Shown piece after piece: positions 16,108 through 22,479 of a DNA stretch of 33,578 nucleotides; position 1 is the stretch's first letter, and every line of letters starts with the position of its first letter. The position numbers were made by a program, and so were the translations under genes. The notes below the pieces were generated by a model. The model did no database searches. It was not told where the DNA came from and saw only the letters and a program-made list of their open reading frames with translations. Source of the stretch: Bacilli bacterium (GTDB taxonomy: Bacteria > Bacillota_I > Bacilli_A > RF39 > UBA660); NCBI GenBank assembly GCA_900753325.1, contig CAADYO010000019.1:1-33578 (forward strand). Direction: 5' to 3'.

Positions 16108-17649
16108 TCAATCTATACGTTCATATTTTTTTACTAATTTATTTTTTTCTTTATTTTCCTCTAAGTTTTTTTCCTGTTCATATTTAATTCTTAATAAATC
16201 TTCTTCCTTTTCTTTTAAAGAGGCATAAACTTTTTCTAAGTTATCTAATAAGTCTTTGACATTTTTCATATCAAGATAGTCTTTATATGACTCTTTAAAA
16301 TCTGTAATTGTTCTTTTTAATTCAGTAGATGTCTTTCTTATTAAATATATGCCTTTATCTAATTCATTTAGACTATTTTCAATATCTTTACTGTAATCTG
16401 CTACTTGGAAGACACGATAATGCTTAGTAACTGATCGTGGTTTAATTAATTGTTTGGTCATATTTCTTGTAAAGTATAAATATGAAGCTGTTGCAATAGC
16501 CATCTTTCTGGCACTTCTTGGACCTGGTATTAATGATTGTACTCCTAGAAGTCCCATTAATTGTTTGGCTTGAATATTTAAAAATTTAGTTTGTACTTCA
16601 ACTTTTTCTTTTATGCTTACGGAACTAGCAATTTTTTGTTGTAGTTCTTTTACTATTAAATCCTGTTCAGCTTGAAGTTTTAATAAAGCTAAATTGAAAG
16701 AGTCATATTCGTTATATTTTTCCTTTAAAATATCTATGTTATCTTCATCTAATTTTAAGTCTGCTTTTTTGTCCTCTAATTTAATATTTAAAAGTTCTTT
16801 TTGAATTTCTAATTCAGCTATTTTAGATGATATTAAAATATATAATTCTGAGTCCCTTATTTCAGATATTATCTCTTTTTTATCAAAAGATGATATATAT
16901 GAACTAGCTAATTCTCTTATATAAGTTTCATCATAGTCATTTGTGTCTTCAAGTCTAATTTTTTCTTTTAATTCATTTAGTTTTTTGACAATAACGTTTA
17001 ATTTATCTAATAACTCTTGCAATTCTTCCGAATTATATACATCTTTATAATTATCAGCTATTACTTGATATTCAAAGACTATTTCTTTTAATTCGCGTCG
17101 GGCTTGAATTAATTTTTCTTCGTACTGACTGATTATTTCTTTGTTTTTTAATTTGTCAATATTAGTTTCTATTTTCTCTTTTTTAATAGGAATATTATCT
17201 TGGCTAACTTCTAATACTTCTACTTGTTTTTTCTTTGTATTTATTTGTTCTGTTAAAGTAGTTAGTTTTTTTATACTTTCTGGATTTGCCTTTACTTTTT
17301 CCTCAGAAAGAGTTGGATTTTTTATTGTTACTTCAATTATATTATTATGTGAGTCCGTCGTTAAAAATGATTGCTTTTCATAGTTTTCTGTTGAAGAGGT
17401 TGGTAAAAATAGAGGATTCAATGTTTCTATGTGATTATTTCCAGATAAGGTTTTAAATACGTTACCAGCTATAATAATTGGAGCTATTTTAACAAATGTT
17501 TTTATTTGCTTCTTTTTAACTTCTTTTTCCAATTCTTGTAGTTTTTTTTGTTCTTGATGTTTTTTTAATTTTTCTTTTTGACGTTTGGTAATAATCATTG
17601 TTCTTTTTAAATCATTATGGCCGCCCTTTTCTCCAATTGTTGTATCCAT
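16108..17649 (-). CDS. Unrecognised coiled-coil protein with a hydrophobic N-proximal segment
   Basis: A 513-residue protein I do not recognise. A highly basic, Lys-rich region at about 15-50 is followed by a short hydrophobic stretch TFVKIAPIIIAGNVFKTL (about 51-68), possibly a membrane contact. Long heptad-like coiled coils rich in Glu, Lys and Leu span about 105-365. A Gly/Ala-containing, more hydrophobic stretch GLLGVQSLIPGPRSARKMAIATASYLYF follows (about 363-395), and a further coiled coil occupies ~410-505. The coiled-coil character and position next to mraY suggest an envelope or structural role, but this is guesswork. GGTGATACT precedes the ATG. It ends with TGA, which supports TGA being a stop codon in this organism. 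Confidence 0.7.
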   Translation of the reverse strand: MDTTIGEKGGHNDLKRTMIITKRQKEKLKKHQEQKKLQELEKEVKKKQIKTFVKIAPIIIAGNVFKTLSGNNHIETLNPLFLPTSSTENYEKQSFLTTDSHNNIIEVTIKNPTLSEEKVKANPESIKKLTTLTEQINTKKKQVEVLEVSQDNIPIKKEKIETNIDKLKNKEIISQYEEKLIQARRELKEIVFEYQVIADNYKDVYNSEELQELLDKLNVIVKKLNELKEKIRLEDTNDYDETYIRELASSYISSFDKKEIISEIRDSELYILISSKIAELEIQKELLNIKLEDKKADLKLDEDNIDILKEKYNEYDSFNLALLKLQAEQDLIVKELQQKIASSVSIKEKVEVQTKFLNIQAKQLMGLLGVQSLIPGPRSARKMAIATASYLYFTRNMTKQLIKPRSVTKHYRVFQVADYSKDIENSLNELDKGIYLIRKTSTELKRTITDFKESYKDYLDMKNVKDLLDNLEKVYASLKEKEEDLLRIKYEQEKNLEENKEKNKLVKKYERID

Positions 17650-17669
17650 AGTATCACCAATAATAGTGT

Positions 17670-17698
17670 ATCATATTTTTTTTAAAGTTAATAGTTAA
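17670..17698 (-). promoter_or_regulatory. Possible promoter of the coiled-coil gene
   Basis: TTAACT (17693-17698), 17-base spacer, TATGAT (17670-17675) on the minus strand; an overlapping TACACT is an alternative -10. Confidence 0.4.
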
Positions 17699-17707
17699 GC
17701 TTTTTAT

Positions 17708-17744
17708 TTAGAAGAAAAAAACCATTATTTTACAAATGATTTTT
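17708..17744 (-). terminator. Terminator of the small membrane protein gene
   Basis: The minus strand can pair AATCATT with AATGGTT (7 bp with one G-U), followed by seven T. It starts right at the stop codon of the small gene. Confidence 0.5.
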
Positions 17745-17950
17745 TATAGAAAAAGTATTAACAATCCTATTACTACTAATGATATACCTGCAGTAAAACA
17801 TTTTACTTGTTGTTTTTCGCATTCTTTTATTTTTTTTGTGTCTTTTAAAGTACTTAACTTTTTATCTAATCTTAGGTATTTAATTAAGAAAAAGATACCA
17901 ATTACAACAATAATAATACTAAGTAATCTTAAAACGATAATTCTTTTCAT
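17744..17950 (-). CDS. Small two-helix membrane protein, unknown
   Basis: A 68-residue protein with two hydrophobic helices (about 4-25 and 48-67) and a Lys-rich, charged loop between them holding Cys44 and Cys51. AGGAAGG lies 5 bases before the ATG and a promoter is present, which supports this reading over the plus-strand open frame covering the same bases. It has its own terminator. No family is recognised. Confidence 0.62.
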   Translation of the reverse strand: MKRIIVLRLLSIIIVVIGIFFLIKYLRLDKKLSTLKDTKKIKECEKQQVKCFTAGISLVVIGLLILFL

Positions 17951-17970
17951 TTAAACCTTCCTCAATTTAA

Positions 17971-17998
17971 ATTGTACTATATTATTGTTTTTTTGCAA
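17971..17998 (-). promoter_or_regulatory. Promoter of the small membrane protein gene
   Basis: TTGCAA (17993-17998), 16-base spacer, TACAAT (17971-17976) on the minus strand, just after the end of the NUDIX gene. Confidence 0.55.
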
Positions 17999-17999
17999 G

Positions 18000-18512
18000 T
18001 TATTTACTTATTTTTAAATATTCTTTTACAGCATCGAGTGTATCTCTTACAACAACTTCTTTAGTACAAGTTGAAAGACTTTCTTCTAATCTAGCAACTA
18101 TTTCATCTTTTGGAATAAATTCTAAGTGAAATGAACCTTCTTTTTCGCTTTCTGTTAATTCTATTTGAGACATATCTGGTTGTAAATCAGTTTTAATAGA
18201 AAAATAACTTGTTATGTATTTGGTATTATCACTTTTATTGGGATAGTCTTTACAAAGATACTTTATAACGAAGAAAGGTTTTCTTTCTTCATCTGGTAAG
18301 TCAATACCTGTTTCTTCTTTTACTTCTCTTTTTAAGCAACTAGCTAAGGATTCACCAGCTTCAACATGACCACCTACTAAAAAGTAATTTTTATGACTAT
18401 ATGCTAACATAATCTCATCTTTAGAGTTTACTATTAAAATTTTAGCACGTTCTACTAGTTTATTCATTTCTCTTTCTTCTAAATTATCATAATTATAAAT
18501 TATTTCTTTCAT
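18000..18512 (-). CDS. NUDIX hydrolase coupled to the ABC-F gene
   Basis: A 170-residue NUDIX-family pyrophosphohydrolase. The complete Nudix box GHVEAGESLASCLKREVKEETGI (GX5EX7REUXEEXGU) is at about 48-71 and supplies the metal-binding glutamates. Longer in-frame starts exist, back to 18560, but they fall inside the ABC-F gene. The ATG at 18512 lies a single base after the ABC-F stop, with an AAAGGA SD inside the end of ABC-F. This implies translational coupling and shared control by the leader attenuator. The substrate is unknown: nucleoside diphosphate derivatives are typical. Some NUDIX enzymes attack damaged nucleotides or nucleotide-containing drugs, so context with ABC-F is noteworthy but proves nothing. 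Confidence 0.87.
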   Translation of the reverse strand: MKEIIYNYDNLEEREMNKLVERAKILIVNSKDEIMLAYSHKNYFLVGGHVEAGESLASCLKREVKEETGIDLPDEERKPFFVIKYLCKDYPNKSDNTKYITSYFSIKTDLQPDMSQIELTESEKEGSFHLEFIPKDEIVARLEESLSTCTKEVVVRDTLDAVKEYLKISK

Positions 18513-18513
18513 A

Positions 18514-20130
18514 TTAATCATTTCCTTTCTTTTTTTCGTCTTTAAAGTGTTTATAATCATTATAGTTACCTGGTAATGTTTTTATCTTATAATCTTCAAT
18601 ATAAATTATTCTAGTTGCTAGCGAATTTATAAAGTAGCGGTCATGTGAAATAAATAATAGTGTTGCTTTATACTCTTTTAAGGCTGACTCTAAGATTTCT
18701 TTTGTTTCAATATCAATATGATTAGTTGGTTCATCTAAAATTAAAAAGTTAATGTCTTTTTGTATAAGGCAGAATAATTTTAAACGAACTTTTTCTCCAC
18801 CTGATAAGTTTTTTAATCTTTTTAGAATATTATCTTTAAAGAAGTAAAATTTACTTAAAGCTGAACGTAGATGAGTTTCATCTCCTATGAAAAAATCTTT
18901 TGCTTCTTCATAGACAGTTTTATTTTCATCTTCAAAAGATATTTCTTGTGGGATATAACCTATTTTAATATTAGTTCCATAATTATTACTTTGTGTTAAT
19001 ATATATTTTACTAGGCTCGATTTACCTGAGCCATTATTACCTAGTAGACAGATCTTTTCTTGATAGAAAATCTTTAGTGAGGCGTCTTTTAGAATTGTTT
19101 TATCTGGATAGTTTATATTTATATTGTTAAGTTCTAGAACAATATTTCCAGATCTTGTTGATCTAAATTGTAAGGGAATAGAATCTTTTTCGATTGGCTT
19201 TTGAAGTTTTTCTAATTTATCAAGTCTTTTTCTAATACTTTCGGCACGTTTAAAGAACATTTCGTTTTTAGCAATATTTCCATATTCTATTAGTCTTTTA
19301 ATAGATGCCTCCATAGCTTTTATTTGTTTTTGCTGATCTTTATAATCTTTAAATTCTTTATTTATGCGTTCTTCATTTTCTTTTAAATACTTAGTGTAAT
19401 TTCCATGGAAGATATTAGTTTTTTTATTTTCTAAAAGTATTATTTTGGTTGCGACTTCATCTAAAAAATATCTATCATGAGATATCATAAGAATAGTACC
19501 TTTATATTTTCTTAAGTAGTCCTCTAGCCATTCTAATGTATCGATGTCTAAGTAATTAGTTGGTTCATCAAGAAGTAAGATATCTGGTTCAGATATGATT
19601 ATTGAGGCTAGAGTAATAATGGTTTTTTCACCACCGGATAGGCTATTAAACTTTCTTGATAAAATTGTTTTGTCGATTTTAAATCCCTTAATTACCTTTT
19701 CTACTTTAGCATCTATTTCATAGCCTGACATGTTAATAAACTCTGTTTGAAGATTTGTATATCTAACTATTAATCTTTCTATGTCATTAGGTGTTGAATT
19801 AGTTATTTTTTCTTCGTATTCAGTTAATTTATCTCTTAGATTCATTAAATCTTTTACGCCTTCATATAAGACGTCTTTTACAGTAATGTTATCGTTTCTA
19901 TTTTCAATTAGTTGTTTTAAATAAGCAATTTTTGCGTTTTTTCTAATAGAGATTGTACCAGAATCTGGTTTAATCGTGCCGGCAATTATATTTAATAAAC
20001 TACTCTTTCCAGAGCCATTTTCACCTACTAAGGCGATTCGTTCATTAGTTTTTACTTCAAAATTTATATCATTTAAGATTGGTCCAAAACCATAATCTTT
20101 TGTTATTTTATTTATTCCTATTTCGATCAT
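18514..20130 (-). CDS. ABC-F family ribosome-associated ATPase (probable antibiotic-resistance type)
   Basis: A 538-residue soluble protein with two ABC domains and no membrane region, the ABC-F layout. The first domain has Walker A GENGSGKS (36-43), LSGGEKT and LLDEPTNYLDIDTLEWLEDYL with SHDRYFLDE. The second repeats this with GNNGSGKS, LSGGEKVRLKL and LDEPTNHIDI. Between them is a ~85-residue linker of two charged helices (EASIKRLIEYGNIAKN, then KRAESIRKRLDKLEKL), the part that enters the ribosomal E site. An in-frame GTG at 20199 would run through the terminator; AAAGGATG and the ATG at 20130 are preferred. ABC-F members either act in translation generally or dislodge ribosome-targeting antibiotics. 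The leader-peptide attenuator upstream favours the resistance type. Drug specificity (lincosamide, pleuromutilin, streptogramin) cannot be read out. Confidence 0.9.
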   Translation of the reverse strand: MIEIGINKITKDYGFGPILNDINFEVKTNERIALVGENGSGKSSLLNIIAGTIKPDSGTISIRKNAKIAYLKQLIENRNDNITVKDVLYEGVKDLMNLRDKLTEYEEKITNSTPNDIERLIVRYTNLQTEFINMSGYEIDAKVEKVIKGFKIDKTILSRKFNSLSGGEKTIITLASIIISEPDILLLDEPTNYLDIDTLEWLEDYLRKYKGTILMISHDRYFLDEVATKIILLENKKTNIFHGNYTKYLKENEERINKEFKDYKDQQKQIKAMEASIKRLIEYGNIAKNEMFFKRAESIRKRLDKLEKLQKPIEKDSIPLQFRSTRSGNIVLELNNININYPDKTILKDASLKIFYQEKICLLGNNGSGKSSLVKYILTQSNNYGTNIKIGYIPQEISFEDENKTVYEEAKDFFIGDETHLRSALSKFYFFKDNILKRLKNLSGGEKVRLKLFCLIQKDINFLILDEPTNHIDIETKEILESALKEYKATLLFISHDRYFINSLATRIIYIEDYKIKTLPGNYNDYKHFKDEKKKGND

Positions 20131-20144
20131 ATTATCACATCCTT

Positions 20145-20177
20145 TAAAAAAATAAGAACTATACATCCGTATAGTTC
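20145..20177 (-). terminator. Intrinsic terminator within the ABC-F leader
   Basis: A perfect 9-bp stem (GAACTATAC at 20169-20177 with GTATAGTTC at 20156-20164), loop GGAT, then TTATTTTTTT on the minus strand. It ends just before the ABC-F SD, so it controls that gene rather than ending the previous one. Confidence 0.85.
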
Positions 20178-20236
20178 CTTTGTATACAGATGCAGGCACG
20201 ACGAAAAACTCACACCTACATCTATTATTTTTTTAT

Positions 20237-20296
20237 TTAGATGCTAGGTGTGATAAGTAATGTATACATAATTACATGATTTTGATAAATATACAT
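20237..20296 (-). CDS. 19-residue leader peptide of the ABC-F attenuator
   Basis: GGAGGAG (20304-20310) lies 7 bases before the ATG at 20296, a far stronger SD than most in this window. The peptide reads MYIYQNHVIMYTLLITPSI and ends in TAA. Its last five codons form segment 1 of the attenuator. Leader peptides of this size are known before inducible macrolide, lincosamide and ABC-F resistance genes. No known arrest motif is identified in this peptide. Confidence 0.75.
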   Translation of the reverse strand: MYIYQNHVIMYTLLITPSI

Positions 20297-20316
20297 TTTA
20301 TCACTCCTCCAGTAAT

Positions 20317-20345
20317 AATTTAACATATTATTTGGATTTTTGCAA
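20317..20345 (-). promoter_or_regulatory. Possible promoter of the ABC-F leader
   Basis: TTGCAA (20340-20345), 17-base spacer and TAAATT (20317-20322) on the minus strand. Initiation near 20310 would put the leader SD at the very 5' end. Both boxes are imperfect (4 of 6 bases each). Confidence 0.4.
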
Positions 20346-20750
20346 TTACTTTGATAGTTCTAGTTTTATTTCAGCAATTATATGACCTAGGTTTCCTTCA
20401 CCAGCATATTTAGTAAAATCAAAGAAATTGTCATCTTCATTTACCCAAACTAATTTATTTACTTCTTCTACCAATTCGACATTTTTATTTAAAACTCCAT
20501 AGTAAATTTCTAGACCTTTATTTAGGGTATGATAGTTGCAAGTCATAAAGTATACTAAATCAATATCATCTTTAGTAATACCAGTTTCTTCTTGTAGTTC
20601 GCGGTAAGCTTCATTTAGATTGTCATCATCCTTTTCAATCTTTCCACCTACTAAGTTTAACTGTCCTTTGTATGGTTCTTTAGTTCTTTCACACATTAGT
20701 AATTTTGTTTTGTCTTGATTGAAGACTACTATTAAATTCATTCTTTTCAT
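20346..20750 (-). CDS. NUDIX hydrolase (MutT-like)
   Basis: A 134-residue NUDIX hydrolase with the box GGKIEKDDDNLNEAYRELQEETGI at about 35-58. This is the GX5EX7REUXEEXGU pattern with a one- or two-residue loop variation (EKDDDN in place of the usual EPGE). It is close in length to MutT-type 8-oxo-dGTP phosphatases, but the substrate is not established. AGAGGAG lies 8 bases before the ATG at 20750. Earlier in-frame starts (to 20774) would overlap the end of rsgA and lack an SD. It directly follows rsgA and likely shares its transcript with the GNAT and PBP genes. It is a distinct sequence from the second NUDIX gene beyond the ABC-F gene. Confidence 0.88.
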   Translation of the reverse strand: MKRMNLIVVFNQDKTKLLMCERTKEPYKGQLNLVGGKIEKDDDNLNEAYRELQEETGITKDDIDLVYFMTCNYHTLNKGLEIYYGVLNKNVELVEEVNKLVWVNEDDNFFDFTKYAGEGNLGHIIAEIKLELSK

Positions 20751-20763
20751 TTTATCTACTCCT

Positions 20764-21801
20764 CTATTTATCATTCAAGGTATCTTTTAAGATTCTTAAA
20801 TAACTTTGATATCTATTTTTATTTATAGTATTATTTTCAACTGCTTGCTTAATGGTACAAGCTGCTGTTGGTTCTTGGTAATGAAGACAATTTTTATACT
20901 TGCATTTTTCTTTAATATTTGAAAACTCTTTAAAATAGTTTTGGATTTCTATTGGATTTAAGTTTGAAACATCTAAACTTCTAATACCTGGTGTATCAAT
21001 AATACTAGAGTCTTCATCCCAGATATAGTATTTTGAGGAAGTTGTTGTATGACGACCTCTTTTACTCTTAGAACTAATAGTTGAGGTTTTGATGGTTTCA
21101 GTATCAATTAAGGCATTTGTTAGAGATGATTTACCTACTCCAGAGTTACCAATAAAGATTGCTTGTTTTCCTCTTAGTTCTTCCTTTAAGTTTGTAATAC
21201 CCTGATTAGTATAGGTTGAAGTTTCAATTACTTTTAGGCCTAAATTACGATAGACATCTAGTTTTTTTTCTGTTTCTTCGGTTTTTAAATCAGATTTATT
21301 TAGACAAATAATTGTTGGTATATTACTATTTTCTAATAACAAAAGATATCTATCAATAAACTTAGGATGAAGAGCTGGATCTTTAGCAGATGCAACTATT
21401 ACAGCTAAGTCAATGTTAGAGGCAATATTTTTTGTTGTTCCAAGATCATTTAGTCTGGTACTATCTTTTTTTACTCTACTTAGAATAGATGTTCTTTTTA
21501 GTAGATTAGTTATAGTATAAGACGTTTTAGCTTTTTCTATAATTACTTTATCACCTGGAAAAATAATTTTATTACAAATTGTGTTTATTCCTTTTTTTAG
21601 TGTTGCTGATATAATTTCATTATTATATAAGACATAAGCAGTTTTATATTTTACTTCTAGGACAATTCCGTAATTAGAACTTTTTTCAATGATAAAATCA
21701 GTCGGTAAGATTATTTGTTTGTTTTGTTTTTCTTTTATTAACTCTTTTTTCTCAATACTTTTTTTAGTTTTAAAACTAGCATAAGCATTATAATGTGACA
21801 T
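20764..21801 (-). CDS. rsgA: Ribosome small-subunit-dependent GTPase A
   Basis: RsgA checks maturation of the 30S subunit decoding centre and releases assembly factors. The 345-residue protein shows an OB-fold region (about 30-100) and a circularly permuted GTPase: G4 NKSD (168-171), then G1 GNSGVGKSS (218-226), then the GRHTTT switch (249-254) and G3 DTPG (269-272). The C-terminal zinc site is Cys300, Cys305, His307 and Cys315. The N-terminus is longer and more Lys-rich than usual. It follows the GNAT gene by 19 bases and precedes a NUDIX gene by 13 bases. Confidence 0.96.
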   Translation of the reverse strand: MSHYNAYASFKTKKSIEKKELIKEKQNKQIILPTDFIIEKSSNYGIVLEVKYKTAYVLYNNEIISATLKKGINTICNKIIFPGDKVIIEKAKTSYTITNLLKRTSILSRVKKDSTRLNDLGTTKNIASNIDLAVIVASAKDPALHPKFIDRYLLLLENSNIPTIICLNKSDLKTEETEKKLDVYRNLGLKVIETSTYTNQGITNLKEELRGKQAIFIGNSGVGKSSLTNALIDTETIKTSTISSKSKRGRHTTTSSKYYIWDEDSSIIDTPGIRSLDVSNLNPIEIQNYFKEFSNIKEKCKYKNCLHYQEPTAACTIKQAVENNTINKNRYQSYLRILKDTLNDK

Positions 21802-21820
21802 ATTATTTTATTTTTCCTTT

Positions 21821-22438
21821 CTATAGATCTTTTTTAAATATATATTGAGCTATAGCGGTAGGTACTTGTTTTTCAAAACAGGTAATATATTTTTTAGATA
21901 TACTTGGTACTTTATAAAATATATAACCATAGGCTGGTGTCTGATTAGACGTTATTTCTTCTAAGTTATATTTATTGGCTTTTCTAATATCTTCTATTTT
22001 GGCAAAATCAAAGATTTGAACCATTAGAGAATACTTATAATTTAGATGTTCATATAAAGAACTGGCTCTATATCTAGAACCTAAATCTATGTGTGCTATG
22101 CCCTTTTTTAGAGATGTTTTTTCAAACTCCTTTATAAGTAGTGTCCCATAGCCAAGATTTCTTTTTGATGGTGATACTGCTAGAATACCAAGTGTTATTT
22201 TTTTCTTTGTTAAATCCATGTTTTTACCAGTAACGGCCGCTACTATATTGTTATCTTCCTCAATATACATTAAAAAGTCTTTATCGATTTTTAATTGTTT
22301 TTTAATTTCTTCTAGTCGTTCAGACATGGGATAGTATTTTTCTTTATGAAGAATACTATCATCATAGATTGTTTTTGATAAAAAGTTAAATACTTGATTT
22401 AATTTTTCATCATTATTTACTATTTTTATTTCTGGCAT
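21821..22438 (-). CDS. GNAT-family N-acetyltransferase
   Basis: A 205-residue GNAT-fold protein. The acetyl-CoA loop appears as SPSKRNLGYGTLLIKEFE (about 89-106; R/QxxGxG/A pattern, RNLGYG). It is preceded by the strand KITLGILAVSP and followed by HIDLGSRYRASSLYEHLNY, the usual positions of the C-terminal motif. GGGTGAT precedes the ATG. It lies 42 bases after the PBP gene and 19 bases before rsgA. The acceptor is not predictable. Confidence 0.85.
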   Translation of the reverse strand: MPEIKIVNNDEKLNQVFNFLSKTIYDDSILHKEKYYPMSERLEEIKKQLKIDKDFLMYIEEDNNIVAAVTGKNMDLTKKKITLGILAVSPSKRNLGYGTLLIKEFEKTSLKKGIAHIDLGSRYRASSLYEHLNYKYSLMVQIFDFAKIEDIRKANKYNLEEITSNQTPAYGYIFYKVPSISKKYITCFEKQVPTAIAQYIFKKDL

Positions 22439-22479
22439 AATATCACCCTCTTTAGCTACAAGTATTATAACATAAAGTT

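Larger units (their letters stand above)
20138..20310 (-). promoter_or_regulatory. Leader-peptide transcription attenuator of the ABC-F gene
   Basis: Four RNA segments can pair in mutually exclusive ways on the minus strand. Segment 1 (20238-20252, the end of the leader ORF) pairs with segment 2 (20211-20224) over about 14 bp with one bulge. Segment 2 (20210-20223) can instead pair with segment 3 (20188-20201) using several G-U pairs. The 5' half of segment 4 (20164-20173) can pair with segment 3 (20183-20192) as an anti-terminator, or join the terminator (20156-20177). A ribosome stalled early in the leader leaves segment 1 free, giving 1:2, then 3:4 and read-through. A ribosome finishing the leader covers segment 1, giving 2:3 and termination. 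The pairings are seen; the switching is inferred. Confidence 0.75.

Noticed and set aside
17736..17954. 72-codon plus-strand frame
   Set aside because: It covers the same bases as the minus-strand small membrane protein, which has a clear SD, promoter and terminator; the plus frame has none.
20346..20774. Longer start for the NUDIX gene at 20774
   Set aside because: It would begin inside the end of rsgA without an SD, whereas AGAGGAG is correctly spaced before the ATG at 20750.
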